Positions 8,722 to 16,212 of a stretch of DNA of 64,000 nucleotides are shown in pieces (the first letter of the stretch is position 1; the number at the start of each line of letters is the position of its first letter). The position numbers and the translations under genes are program-made. The DNA is from Tropicibacter naphthalenivorans. GTDB lineage: Bacteria; Pseudomonadota; Alphaproteobacteria; Rhodobacterales; Rhodobacteraceae. A model generated the notes under the pieces. It ran no database searches, had not been told where the DNA came from, and saw only the letters and a list, made by a program, of their open reading frames with translations. The stretch spans positions 620,001 through 684,000 of the forward strand of contig NZ_FWXX01000001.1 of NCBI RefSeq assembly GCF_900176475.1. Reading direction: 5' to 3'.

Positions 8722-9215
8722 AGCCCCAGCTCGGCCAGGATAAAGTCGGCAATCGCCTTTGTGTCGTTCAGATCGAACACCGGACGACCGTCCTCTATTT
8801 CCAAGGCCACATCGGCGGCGACCGCGCGGATCGTCTCATCGTCTTGCGCGATCAAGGGGTTGCCGGTCTCTTGGCGAAAGGCTTCGACCTTGGGGTGGCG
8901 GTCGCGCTTGTAGCCCTCGACCAGCACCAGATCGACCGGAGACAGCCGCGCCAAGAGGTCGGCTAAGGCCGGCTCCTCATCGCCGCGCAGCTCTGTCATC
9001 TGGGCGACGCGCTTGCGCGAGGCAAGGATCACCTCGGAGGCGCCCGCCTGCCGGTGGCGGTAGGAATCCTTGCCCGGATGGTCCACGTCAAAGCTGTGGT
9101 GCGCGTGTTTGATCGTGCTGACGGTCAGGCCGCGCCCGGTGATCTCGGTGACCAAACGCTCCATCAGGCCGGTTTTGCCTGCGTTCTTCCAGCCGGTGAC
9201 CCCATAGACGTTCAT
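8718..9215 (-). CDS. mobB: Molybdopterin-guanine dinucleotide biosynthesis adaptor MobB
   Basis: A 165-residue GTP-binding MobB. The P-loop GWKNAGKTGL (residues about 8-17), the TIKHAHHSFDVDHPGKDS segment and LVEGYKRDRHPKVE are typical. MobB enhances loading of GMP onto molybdopterin together with MobA. The ATG at 9215 overlaps the mobA stop by 4 bp and its own stop overlaps the next gene by 4 bp. Upstream in-frame sequence is inside mobA, so this start is secure. Confidence 0.94.
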   Translation of the reverse strand: MNVYGVTGWKNAGKTGLMERLVTEITGRGLTVSTIKHAHHSFDVDHPGKDSYRHRQAGASEVILASRKRVAQMTELRGDEEPALADLLARLSPVDLVLVEGYKRDRHPKVEAFRQETGNPLIAQDDETIRAVAADVALEIEDGRPVFDLNDTKAIADFILAELGL

Positions 9216-9832
9216 GCGCGCTCCTCGGCCCGGATCAGGTCTTCGGGCGTATTGATGTTGAAAAACGGATCCTGCGCGGCGGGGAAAATCGCCTCGCGTC
9301 CGCCGTGCTTTTCGGTCCAGAGCACCACCTTGCGCAACCCCTGATCTAGGGCCGCGCGCAAATCGTCGCGCAGCGCCACGGGCCAAAGGCCAAAGGTCGG
9401 GTGGCGGATCAGCCCGGATTTGGACTTTGATCGGGTCTGCGCGTCGCCCTTTTGCGCCGCGAGCACCAAGGGGTGCGTCTGCCCGGCGGAGGCGGCGACC
9501 AGAGTGGCCACCAGATCGCGCGGAAAGAACGGCGTGTCGGCGGCGACGGTGACGATGGCCTCTGCGCCTTGGGTTGCGGCCCAGTCCATGCCCGCAAGGA
9601 CGCCTGCCAGCGGGCCGGGATAGTCGGCGATGCTGTCAGGCACCACCGGCAGGCCCAGATCGAACCGCGCCGGATCGCCGTTTGCGTTCAGGCACATAGC
9701 ACCAACCTGCGGGCGCAACCGGTCCAGAACGTGGTCAATCACCCGCGCGCCGCCCAAGGGCAACAGCCCCTTGTCGCCGCCGCCCATCCGCGTCGCCTGC
9801 CCGCCCGCGAGGATCACACCCAGCGGCATCAT
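9212..9832 (-). CDS. mobA: Molybdenum cofactor guanylyltransferase MobA
   Basis: A 206-residue nucleotidyltransferase that adds GMP to Mo-molybdopterin. The N-terminal LAGGQATRMGGGDKGLLPLGG is the MobA nucleotide-binding signature; PGPLAGVLAGMDWA and VAADTPFFPRDL give the metal/guanine-binding segments. It starts at ATG 9832 in a 4-bp overlap with the fdhD stop and ends in a 4-bp overlap with mobB. Together with fdhD it points to maturation of a bis-MGD formate dehydrogenase encoded elsewhere. Confidence 0.95.
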   Translation of the reverse strand: MMPLGVILAGGQATRMGGGDKGLLPLGGARVIDHVLDRLRPQVGAMCLNANGDPARFDLGLPVVPDSIADYPGPLAGVLAGMDWAATQGAEAIVTVAADTPFFPRDLVATLVAASAGQTHPLVLAAQKGDAQTRSKSKSGLIRHPTFGLWPVALRDDLRAALDQGLRKVVLWTEKHGGREAIFPAAQDPFFNINTPEDLIRAEERA

Positions 9833-10704
9833 TTGCCGCCCTTCCGGCCCGACTTGCGCGCCTCATCCGGCACGCTGTCCGGGTCGATGTCGCGCACGAG
9901 GCGATCCTCTCCGCTCAGGCAGACAAAGCGTTTGCCGCGCATCCGCCCGACGCAGGTCAAGCCCACTTGCCGCGCGATCTCCACGCCCCACGCGGTGAAC
10001 CCGGACCGCGACGCCAGCACCGGGATGCCCATCAGCGCGCATTTGATCACCATCTCAGAGGTCAGCCGCCCGGTGGTATAAAGGATCTTGTCATGGGCCG
10101 GGATGCCTTCGCGGAACATCCACCCGGCGATCTTGTCGACAGCGTTGTGGCGGCCCACGTCCTCCATGTAGACCAGCGGGCGGTCGCCCTGGCACAGCAC
10201 CGTGCCGTGGATCGCCCCGGCTTCGAGGTACAGCGACGGGGTCGTGTTGATCTTATGCGCGAGCGCATACAGCCACGAGGTCCGCAGCTCGGCCTGCGGC
10301 AGGACCACCTGATCGAGCCCCTCCATCATGTCGCCAAAGACCGTGCCCACGGCGCAGCCACTGGTGCGCGTCTTTTTCTGCACCTTTTCCTCAAAGGTCG
10401 TCTGCGAGGCGGTGCGCACCACCACGACCTCCAGCTCTTCGTCGTAGTCAACGGCGGTGATGACCTCGTCGTCGGCCAGCATCCCCTGATTGCGCAGGAA
10501 CCCGATCGCCAAGTATTCGGGATAGTCGCCAATGGTCATGGCGGTCACGATTTCCTGACGGTTCAGGTAGATCGTCAGCGGGCGCTCCTCGACCACCGAA
10601 ATCTCGACAGCCGCGCCGGTGTGGTCAAAACCCTGAACCGGGCGCGTCAAACGCCGCAACGTCGGGTCCGGCGCGATGATGTAGTTTGTGTCGGGCAATT
10701 GCAT
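9829..10704 (-). CDS. fdhD: Formate dehydrogenase accessory sulfurtransferase FdhD
   Basis: A 291-residue FdhD, which carries sulfur from a cysteine desulfurase to the Mo-bisMGD of formate dehydrogenase. Family segments include LTIYLNRQEIVTAMTIGDYPEYLAIGFL (split here in two by position), MEDVGRHNAVDKIAG and YTTGRLTSEMVIK. The ATG at 10704 gives the expected N-terminus; the longer open frame upstream lies in the divergent azlC promoter and coding region. Odd point: the sulfur-carrying CxxC of E. coli FdhD is here SGCAVGT, with only the first cysteine (C117) and G120 in place of the second. First gene of the operon; divergent from azlC with a 49-bp gap. Confidence 0.93.
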   Translation of the reverse strand: MQLPDTNYIIAPDPTLRRLTRPVQGFDHTGAAVEISVVEERPLTIYLNRQEIVTAMTIGDYPEYLAIGFLRNQGMLADDEVITAVDYDEELEVVVVRTASQTTFEEKVQKKTRTSGCAVGTVFGDMMEGLDQVVLPQAELRTSWLYALAHKINTTPSLYLEAGAIHGTVLCQGDRPLVYMEDVGRHNAVDKIAGWMFREGIPAHDKILYTTGRLTSEMVIKCALMGIPVLASRSGFTAWGVEIARQVGLTCVGRMRGKRFVCLSGEDRLVRDIDPDSVPDEARKSGRKGGK

Positions 10705-10753
10705 CTGCCTTGTGTTGCGGCTAGGCCGAAGGGGAATGAATGAGGTCCAAGTC

Positions 10754-11455
10754 ATGGCGCGTGCGCAAGTGATGTCAAGCTTTTGGCGCGGGGTCCGCGA
10801 CGGCATCCCGTTTTTGATGGTCATCGCGCCCTTTGGCACGCTGTTCGGGGTGATCGCCACCGAAGCGGGTCTTAACGTGTTTGAAACGCTGGGGTTTTCG
10901 GTGGTGGTGATCGCCGGAGCGGCGCAGTTCACCGCGATCCAGCTGATGTCCGAGAACACCCCGGTGGTCGTGGTGCTGGTGTCAGCCTTGGCGGTGAATC
11001 TACGGATGGCGATGTACTCGGCCTCGATCACGCCGCACCTTGGGCCGCTGCCGCTGTGGAAGCGCGCCTTTGTCGCCTATTTCCTCGTGGATCAGACCTA
11101 TGCCGGGGCGGCCTTGGAATATGAAAAGCGCCCCGATATGGGCCTTGCGGAAAAGTTCAGCTATTTCATGGGGATCGCTATGCCGATCTGCCCGCCTTGG
11201 TATGTGTTCACGCTGCTGGGCGCCTATGTGGGCGAGGCGATCCCGGCAGAGCTGGGATTGGATTTTGCGCTGCCCATCGCATTTATCGCGATGATCGCGC
11301 CTGCTTTGCGGACAGGCGCGCATCGGGCGGCAGCCCTGACCGCGACGCTGGCGGCCTTGGGCTGCGCGTGGTTGCCGTGGAACCTTGGGCTGATCGTGGC
11401 GGCGTTGGCCGGGATGGTTGTCGGCGCGGAAGTGGAACGGAGGACGCAGCGATGA
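10754..11455 (+). CDS. azlC: AzlC-family branched-chain amino acid exporter large subunit
   Basis: A 233-residue membrane protein of the AzlC family, predicted to form a branched-chain amino acid exporter with AzlD. The conserved N-terminal block GIPFLMVIAPFGTLFGVIA and the ITPHLGPLPLWKRAFVAYFLVDQTYA region are typical, followed by several TM helices. The ATG at 10754 has GAGG eight bases upstream; ATG 10736 (six residues longer) is possible. The stop overlaps azlD (ATGA). Divergent from fdhD. Confidence 0.88.
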   Translation: MARAQVMSSFWRGVRDGIPFLMVIAPFGTLFGVIATEAGLNVFETLGFSVVVIAGAAQFTAIQLMSENTPVVVVLVSALAVNLRMAMYSASITPHLGPLPLWKRAFVAYFLVDQTYAGAALEYEKRPDMGLAEKFSYFMGIAMPICPPWYVFTLLGAYVGEAIPAELGLDFALPIAFIAMIAPALRTGAHRAAALTATLAALGCAWLPWNLGLIVAALAGMVVGAEVERRTQR

Positions 11456-11778
11456 TGGGCGATTACCCGATCTGGCTGATCATCTTTGGCCTCGGCGCGG
11501 GGTCCTTTGGCCTACGCTTCCTGTTCCTTGGTCTGGTGGGGGACCGGGCGATGCCCGAATGGGTGCTGCGGCACCTGCGCTATACGGCGGTGGCCGTCCT
11601 GCCCGCGCTGGTCGCACCGCTGGTGCTGTGGCCCTCCGCCACGGGCGGGCAACCGGACCCAACGCGACTGATCGCGGCGGCGGCGGCCTTCATCGTAGGT
11701 TACGTGACCAAGAGCATCTACGGCGCAATGGGAACCGGCGCCGCAGTCATGATCGGGGCCGCTTACTGGCCGTTCTGA
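11452..11778 (+). CDS. azlD: AzlD-family exporter small subunit
   Basis: A 108-residue protein with about three to four TM segments (IWLIIFGLGAGSFGLRFLFL, AVAVLPALVAPLVLW, IAAAAAFIVGYVTKS). AzlD is the small partner of AzlC. It starts in an ATGA overlap with azlC. Its last 16 bp overlap the 3' end of the convergent lipoprotein gene. Confidence 0.88.
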   Translation: MMGDYPIWLIIFGLGAGSFGLRFLFLGLVGDRAMPEWVLRHLRYTAVAVLPALVAPLVLWPSATGGQPDPTRLIAAAAAFIVGYVTKSIYGAMGTGAAVMIGAAYWPF

Positions 11779-12401
11779 GCGCGAATCGCGCCTTCCATCT
11801 GCATAATGGCGAGGTCTTTGTCGTCGCTGTCATTCTCGCGCAGGACGCGGGTTTGCACGCCGGGGATCTGGGCAAAGGCCTTGGACAGCTGGTTCGGATA
11901 CCAAACCGTCTTGATGCTTTCGAAACCGGGAAGCTGGCCCAGCACGGTCGACGTCGACTGCGTGCACTGGGTCGGCGGCACCTGGCCATAAGACCGCACG
12001 AGGTTCAACGCCTGCTCGGCGACCTCGGCAGAGACCTTCACCTCTTGGATACGCACCCGGTACGTTTCGCGCGCGTGCGCGGATTCGTACATCTGCTTGA
12101 CCTGCGGGGTGATGCCGTAAAGCACGTCATTCACTTCGGGCACGCTGGAAAAGCGCACCGACCCCGCCGGATCAAAGACAACCCGCTGCGACGGCGCGTT
12201 CACCATCAAAGAGGTGTGCGCGCCATTGTCGGTGCGGTTGTTCACCATGGTGTAGAGCGTCAGCGTATAAGGCGCCCCGGCCCGATAGGCGGCCGCAGCA
12301 GCTTCCTCGGGCGTGGCGTTGGGGCCAGAGCCCGACCCGCCCGCGCAGCCCGCCAAAGACAAGGCCGCACACGCAGCCATAACATAGGACCGAAAGCCCA
12401 T
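11763..12401 (-). CDS. Putative lipoprotein of unknown function
   Basis: A 212-residue protein with a lipoprotein signal: MGFRSYVMAACAALSLAGC, lipobox LAGC with C19 as the predicted acylated residue, then a Gly/Ser-rich linker. The mature part contains TLTLYTMVNNRTDNGAHTSLMVNA and a pair of later cysteines region PPTQCTQST. No enzyme motif was recognised. RBS is weak (GGGGG). Its stop lies 16 bp inside the convergent azlD gene. It could be an envelope protein of any kind; conserved in related bacteria only by general impression. Confidence 0.7.
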   Translation of the reverse strand: MGFRSYVMAACAALSLAGCAGGSGSGPNATPEEAAAAAYRAGAPYTLTLYTMVNNRTDNGAHTSLMVNAPSQRVVFDPAGSVRFSSVPEVNDVLYGITPQVKQMYESAHARETYRVRIQEVKVSAEVAEQALNLVRSYGQVPPTQCTQSTSTVLGQLPGFESIKTVWYPNQLSKAFAQIPGVQTRVLRENDSDDKDLAIMQMEGAIRAQNGQ

Positions 12402-12438
12402 CACTCTACCCCCACCGATATGAGTGCGACTGGTCCGA

Positions 12439-12573
12439 TCAGGAGTTGAACACAGCCAGGAAAACCGCGATCGCGATGCAGGCGATTGCAACGCGGGTCG
12501 AGAACTTGATGAAACCTTCGAAGGTCTTTTCCTGAACGGTGATGTCCATGGAGCCGTGCTTGTGTTCAGCCAT
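12439..12573 (-). CDS. aa3-type cytochrome c oxidase subunit IV (small)
   Basis: A 44-residue protein (MAEHKHGSMDITVQEKTFEG at its start, then one TM helix IACIAIAVFLAVF). It matches the short alphaproteobacterial subunit IV of aa3 oxidases, in which a conserved cytosolic HxHGSMD..EKTF segment precedes a single membrane helix. RBS CAGGA lies about nine bases upstream of the ATG at 12573. Known in Paracoccus/Rhodobacter complexes, where it is a non-essential accessory subunit. The catalytic cox genes are not in this window. Confidence 0.85.
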   Translation of the reverse strand: MAEHKHGSMDITVQEKTFEGFIKFSTRVAIACIAIAVFLAVFNS

Positions 12574-12678
12574 TGATCTGGTCCTGTGAAATTATGCGCG
12601 TTTCGAGTTGGAAATATCGCATTTGATCGCCCCTGTCACGGGGCCATTGCGGCGTAAATGTCGCGGGTTGTAGCGGGT

Positions 12679-13140
12679 TCAGGCCGGATCGACCTGCAAT
12701 TTGCTGGCCAGACGAAAGCCGATGCGGCGCGGAGCCTCCTCGGCCCGTTGGATCGGGACGGCCTTGAGAATCACATTCAGCTGGCTGACGTGTTGGATCA
12801 GCTGGGTCCGCTGGCTGTCATCGCCACTGCCATAAAAGGTCACCATATCCGGGTCAAAAAAGCCCAAGCCCTCAATCCGCAGCACGCCCGCGTCACTGCC
12901 CGCAAAGGCCATGGCAAGCTCGTGTTCCTCATCCAAGGTTTCCTCGAAATTCTGGATATAAAGGATCAGCCGCTCATAGGCCCACTCGGCAGGGCTTTTG
13001 TCCTTGAGCGGTTTTTGCGTGACCGCCTGCGGGAGCGTGTCGTTAGGCCGCGGCTCGGCGGCCTCGGTGTGCACGTCGACCCTACGCGGGAGAGCGTCGG
13101 ATTCATGGGCTTCGGCGGTGGTGGCGATGGTTGTGTCCAT
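12679..13140 (-). CDS. DUF6173-like conserved protein
   Basis: A 153-residue soluble protein. The first 45 residues are low-complexity; the conserved part begins at KSPAEWAYERLILYIQNFEETLD and runs to EEAPRRIGFRLASKLQ. I associate this with the rhodobacterial DUF6173 family, from memory. Function unknown. The ATG at 13140 has no strong RBS. It is followed by the coxIV gene on the same strand after 105 bp and preceded by a large inverted repeat. Confidence 0.7.
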   Translation of the reverse strand: MDTTIATTAEAHESDALPRRVDVHTEAAEPRPNDTLPQAVTQKPLKDKSPAEWAYERLILYIQNFEETLDEEHELAMAFAGSDAGVLRIEGLGFFDPDMVTFYGSGDDSQRTQLIQHVSQLNVILKAVPIQRAEEAPRRIGFRLASKLQVDPA

Positions 13141-13205
13141 GCTTGCAAGCTAGCGCGAAGGGGGCGGTTCGGCCAGTCAGGTTTCGCCCTTTGGGCGACC
13201 GGGTT

Positions 13206-13340
13206 GGGGGCGCTGCCCCCGGCCTTCGGCCTCCCCCGGGATATTTTAAAAGAGAAGAAGACGGGGCGCGGGGCTTTGTGTTTCTTCTCTTTGGCAAATA
13301 TCCTGGGGTGAATGGCCGAAGGCCAGAGGGGCAAGGCCCC
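13206..13340. repeat. Inverted pair of a GC-rich intergenic repeat
   Basis: Two copies of one element in opposite orientation. Left copy (13206-13259) reads GC-rich dyad, GGCCTTCGGCC, CCCCGGGATATTTTAAAAG, AGAAGAA; right copy (13282-13340) is its reverse complement with a few changes (TTCTTCTCTTTGGCAAATAT, then CCTGGGG, GGCCGAAGGCC, GGGGCAAGGCCCC). A single copy with the same core occurs at 51205-51248. The pair can fold into a long hairpin just after the MBL gene stop. Confidence 0.8.
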
Positions 13341-13356
13341 TACCCGGCGAAGTGGT

Positions 13357-14394
13357 CTAGGCGCAATGCCAAAGCCAGGCACCGTCCGAGCGCAGGGTGC
13401 GGGTGGCGCGGCCTTCGTGCCACAGGTGCAGGCAGTGGGCCATGGCTTCGACCAGCGCGAGACCGTATTCCGCCTCACCGATGCGGCGTTTGAACAGCGT
13501 TGCAAAACAGTCGGCGGCGGTTTGCGGGGTTTTCAGATGCTCCGCCAGGCGGTCCAGCGCGTGGTGGTGGTTGTCGGTAAACTGGCGCATCCGGGCGGGC
13601 AGCCCGGTGAACGGCAGCTTGTGTCCGCCCAGAACGAGGTGATCCGCGCGGGCGAGGGTTTGCAGGCGGGTGCAGGCTTCGAACCATTCACCGACGGGAT
13701 CGGCCTGCGGCTCGGTCGGGTAGACGCCCAAGTTCGAGCTGATCGAGGGCAGGATTTGATCGCCCGACAGCACGAGATTGTCGTCGCGGCTCCAGAAGGT
13801 CGCGTGTTCGGGGGCGTGGCCGTTGCCGATGTGGATGTCCCACGTGCGGCCCGCGGCGGTAAGCGTGTCGCCTTGCTGGATGCGGGTAAAGCCCAGCGGC
13901 AGCGGCGCGACGGTGTCGGCAAAGTTGAAGGGCCGCTCGGTCAGGCGCTTTTCCAGCACTTCGGGGGCCATGCCGCAGCTTTTCCAATAGGCGATGGTTT
14001 CGGGCTTGGGCGTCGCCTCGACATCCAAGGTCAGCATCCGCGCCAGCAACCACGCGGTGCGAGTGGTGACCAGCTCGGCGCCCTGCTCCTGGAACCAGCC
14101 GGCAAGACCGATGTGGTCGGGGTGGTGGTGAGTGACGATGACCCGCCCCACGGGTTTGCCGCTGAGGGGGCCTGCCAGCCAAGCCTGCCACAGCTCGCGC
14201 GCGCGGCGGGTGTCAAAGCCGGTGTCGACCACGGTCCAGCTGTCGCCTTCATCAAGGACGTAAATGTTCACGTGGTCGAGCTTGAGCGGCAGCGGCTGAC
14301 GCAGCCAGAGCACCCCTTCGGCCACTTCGATGGCCTCGACGCCGCTGGGCGCGTCGGGAAAGGGATACCGGATGACCTCGCCGCTGCCGTCCAT
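13357..14394 (-). CDS. MBL-fold metallohydrolase
   Basis: A 345-residue metallo-beta-lactamase-fold hydrolase. The metal-binding motif THHHPDHIG lies around residue 88, with GNGHAPEHA supplying the next histidine, SGDQILPSIS the aspartate, and GGHK the last histidine. A helical C-terminal domain (about residues 265-330) is of the kind found in RNase Z/glyoxalase-like hydrolases of fatty-acid operons. It starts immediately after the acyl-CoA dehydrogenase stop (no gap), so it is probably co-translated and may act on a CoA thioester, which is an inference. A large inverted repeat follows it. Confidence 0.85.
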   Translation of the reverse strand: MDGSGEVIRYPFPDAPSGVEAIEVAEGVLWLRQPLPLKLDHVNIYVLDEGDSWTVVDTGFDTRRARELWQAWLAGPLSGKPVGRVIVTHHHPDHIGLAGWFQEQGAELVTTRTAWLLARMLTLDVEATPKPETIAYWKSCGMAPEVLEKRLTERPFNFADTVAPLPLGFTRIQQGDTLTAAGRTWDIHIGNGHAPEHATFWSRDDNLVLSGDQILPSISSNLGVYPTEPQADPVGEWFEACTRLQTLARADHLVLGGHKLPFTGLPARMRQFTDNHHHALDRLAEHLKTPQTAADCFATLFKRRIGEAEYGLALVEAMAHCLHLWHEGRATRTLRSDGAWLWHCA

Positions 14395-16092
14395 TCAGAC
14401 CGCCAGATCGTCGGGCGTCAGCGCCATGAGATCCGCCGCGCCTTCGCGGGCGTGGGCCAGTTGGCCGGCGTGGTCGGGCAGCAGACGCGCGATGTAGAAC
14501 CGCGCCAGCTTGGCGGCCTTTTCGTCGGCCAGCGCCGCGCGCAGGTGGTAGTACCCGCCCAGCACCAAGGCGAAGCCGCGCAGGAACGGCACCGCCCCGG
14601 CGAAACGATCCTGCATGTCGGTCATAGCCACCAACGCTTCGGTGGTCTCGCGCAGGGTTTCCGTTGCCTGCCACAGCGGCTCGGCCAGATCGGGCAGGTC
14701 GCCCTTGGCGGTTTCGGCAAAGGCTTCGATTTCGTCCAGCAGGCGATAGGCCGCCTCGCCGCCGTCCATCAGCTTGCGCCCCACGAGGTCCATGGCCTGA
14801 ATGCCGTTGGTGCCTTCGTAGATGGTGGTCACGCGCACGTCGCGGGCGTATTGCGCCGCGCCGGTTTCCTCGACAAAGCCCATGCCGCCGTGGACCTGAA
14901 TGCCCATGTTGGCCACTTCGACGCCGGTATCGGTGCCGAACGCCTTGGTGATCGGGGTCAAAAAGGCCGCGCGGGCTTTCCATTCCGCATCCCCGGTGGC
15001 GTTGCCCATGTCGATCGCCACGGCTTGGGCCAAGGCAATGGCGCGGGCGGCAAAGGTCTGGGCCTTCATGGTGGCCAGCATCCGGCGCACGTCGGCGTGG
15101 CCGATGATGGTGCCTTCGGGGGTTTTGCCCTGCTTGCGCTCGTTGGCATAGGCCAGCGCGTGCTGATACGCGCCCTCGGCGATGCCGATCCCTTGGACGC
15201 CGACGCCAAGGCGGGCGTTGTTCATCATGGTGAACATGGCGCGCATCCCGTCATGTTCCTTGCCGATCAGCCAGCCCTTTGCGCCGTCGTACTGCATCAC
15301 CGCGGTGGGCGAGCCGTGCAGGCCCAGCTTATGTTCGAGGCTCACAACCTTGAGGCTGTTGGCCACGCCGGGGTTGCCGTCAGCATCGGGGATGTTGCGC
15401 GGCACAAGGAAGAGGCTGATCCCCTTGGTCCCCGGCACGCCATCGGGCAGGCGCGCCAGAACGAGGTGACAGACGTTTTCGGTAAAGTCGTTATCGCCCC
15501 AAGTGATGTAGATCTTCTGCCCGGTGATCGCATAGGTGCCATCATCGTTGCGCTCTGCCTTGGACGACAGGGCGCCCACGTCCGACCCGGCCTGCGGTTC
15601 GGTCAGGTTCATGGTCCCGGCCCATTCGCCGGTGGTCAGCTTGGGCAGGTAGAGCGCTTTCAGCTCATCGCTTGCGTGATGCTCCAGCGCCTCGATCTGG
15701 CCTTGGGTCATCAGCGGGTTCAGTTGCAGCGCAAGGTTGGACGCCGCGAGCATGTCGTTCACCGTCGTCGTCACCGTCATCGGCAGGCCCATGCCGCCGT
15801 ATTCCGGGTCCGCCGCCATGGAAATCCAGCCGCCGTCGGCAATGGCCTGATAGCCCTCGGCAAAGCCCTTGGACGTGCGCACCTTGCCATTCTCCAGCAC
15901 CGCCGGGTCCAGATCGCCGTTGCGGTTGAGCGGTGCGATCACCTCTTCGCACATCTTGCCGGCCTCGGTCAGGACGGCCTCGACCGTGTCCATGGTGGCC
16001 TCGGCAAAGCGGTCGGTGCCGCAGACCTGACCGTAGTCGACAACGTGGTTAAGCAGCAGACGATACTCGTCCAAGGGTGCGCGAAATGGCAT
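14395..16092 (-). CDS. Large acyl-CoA dehydrogenase (FadE/DmdC type)
   Basis: A 565-residue FAD-dependent acyl-CoA dehydrogenase, longer than classic 380-residue forms because of an extra C-terminal helical domain (about residues 465-565). Seen: MNLTEPQAGSDVGAL (flavin-binding loop), GQKIYITWGDND, a MMNNARLGVGVQGIG segment, MGIQVHGGMGFVEE, and IYEGTNGIQAMDL holding the catalytic glutamate region. DmdC (methylmercaptopropionyl-CoA dehydrogenase of DMSP demethylation) is a member of this large form, but sequence reading alone cannot fix the substrate. The ATG at 16092 has GGAGG about eight bases upstream. Electrons would go by ETF to ETF-QO (3103-4752). Confidence 0.88.
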   Translation of the reverse strand: MPFRAPLDEYRLLLNHVVDYGQVCGTDRFAEATMDTVEAVLTEAGKMCEEVIAPLNRNGDLDPAVLENGKVRTSKGFAEGYQAIADGGWISMAADPEYGGMGLPMTVTTTVNDMLAASNLALQLNPLMTQGQIEALEHHASDELKALYLPKLTTGEWAGTMNLTEPQAGSDVGALSSKAERNDDGTYAITGQKIYITWGDNDFTENVCHLVLARLPDGVPGTKGISLFLVPRNIPDADGNPGVANSLKVVSLEHKLGLHGSPTAVMQYDGAKGWLIGKEHDGMRAMFTMMNNARLGVGVQGIGIAEGAYQHALAYANERKQGKTPEGTIIGHADVRRMLATMKAQTFAARAIALAQAVAIDMGNATGDAEWKARAAFLTPITKAFGTDTGVEVANMGIQVHGGMGFVEETGAAQYARDVRVTTIYEGTNGIQAMDLVGRKLMDGGEAAYRLLDEIEAFAETAKGDLPDLAEPLWQATETLRETTEALVAMTDMQDRFAGAVPFLRGFALVLGGYYHLRAALADEKAAKLARFYIARLLPDHAGQLAHAREGAADLMALTPDDLAV

Positions 16093-16125
16093 CAAATTTC
16101 CTCCCGTCTTGGCAAAGCGGAACCA

Positions 16126-16155
16126 CTGTACTAGCTACAGCGTTTGTAACGCTAG
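16126..16155. promoter_or_regulatory. Overlapping dyads, candidate operator for the acyl-CoA dehydrogenase/tsaC region
   Basis: In the 120-bp divergent gap: CTGTA-CTAGC-TACAG (16126-16140), AGCGTT-TGT-AACGCT (16139-16153), and a wider CTAGC...GCTAG (16131-16155). Such nested dyads suggest a TetR-type or similar dimeric regulator of the acyl-CoA dehydrogenase operon. No regulator gene is adjacent. Confidence 0.4.
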
Positions 16156-16212
16156 GGTATCGGGCAACCGCCCGCCTTCAACTGAAACGCCGCGTCACGG
16201 GGGCATATCTGC

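Noticed and set aside
14395-16092. Firm assignment as dmdC
   Set aside because: Large acyl-CoA dehydrogenases with this C-terminal domain include DmdC and several other paralogs; substrate cannot be told from motifs, and no dmdA, dmdB or dmdD gene is near.
13312-16134. Long plus-strand open frame (940 codons) opposite the MBL and acyl-CoA dehydrogenase genes
   Set aside because: Same shadow effect in GC-rich coding DNA; both minus-strand products carry clear motifs.
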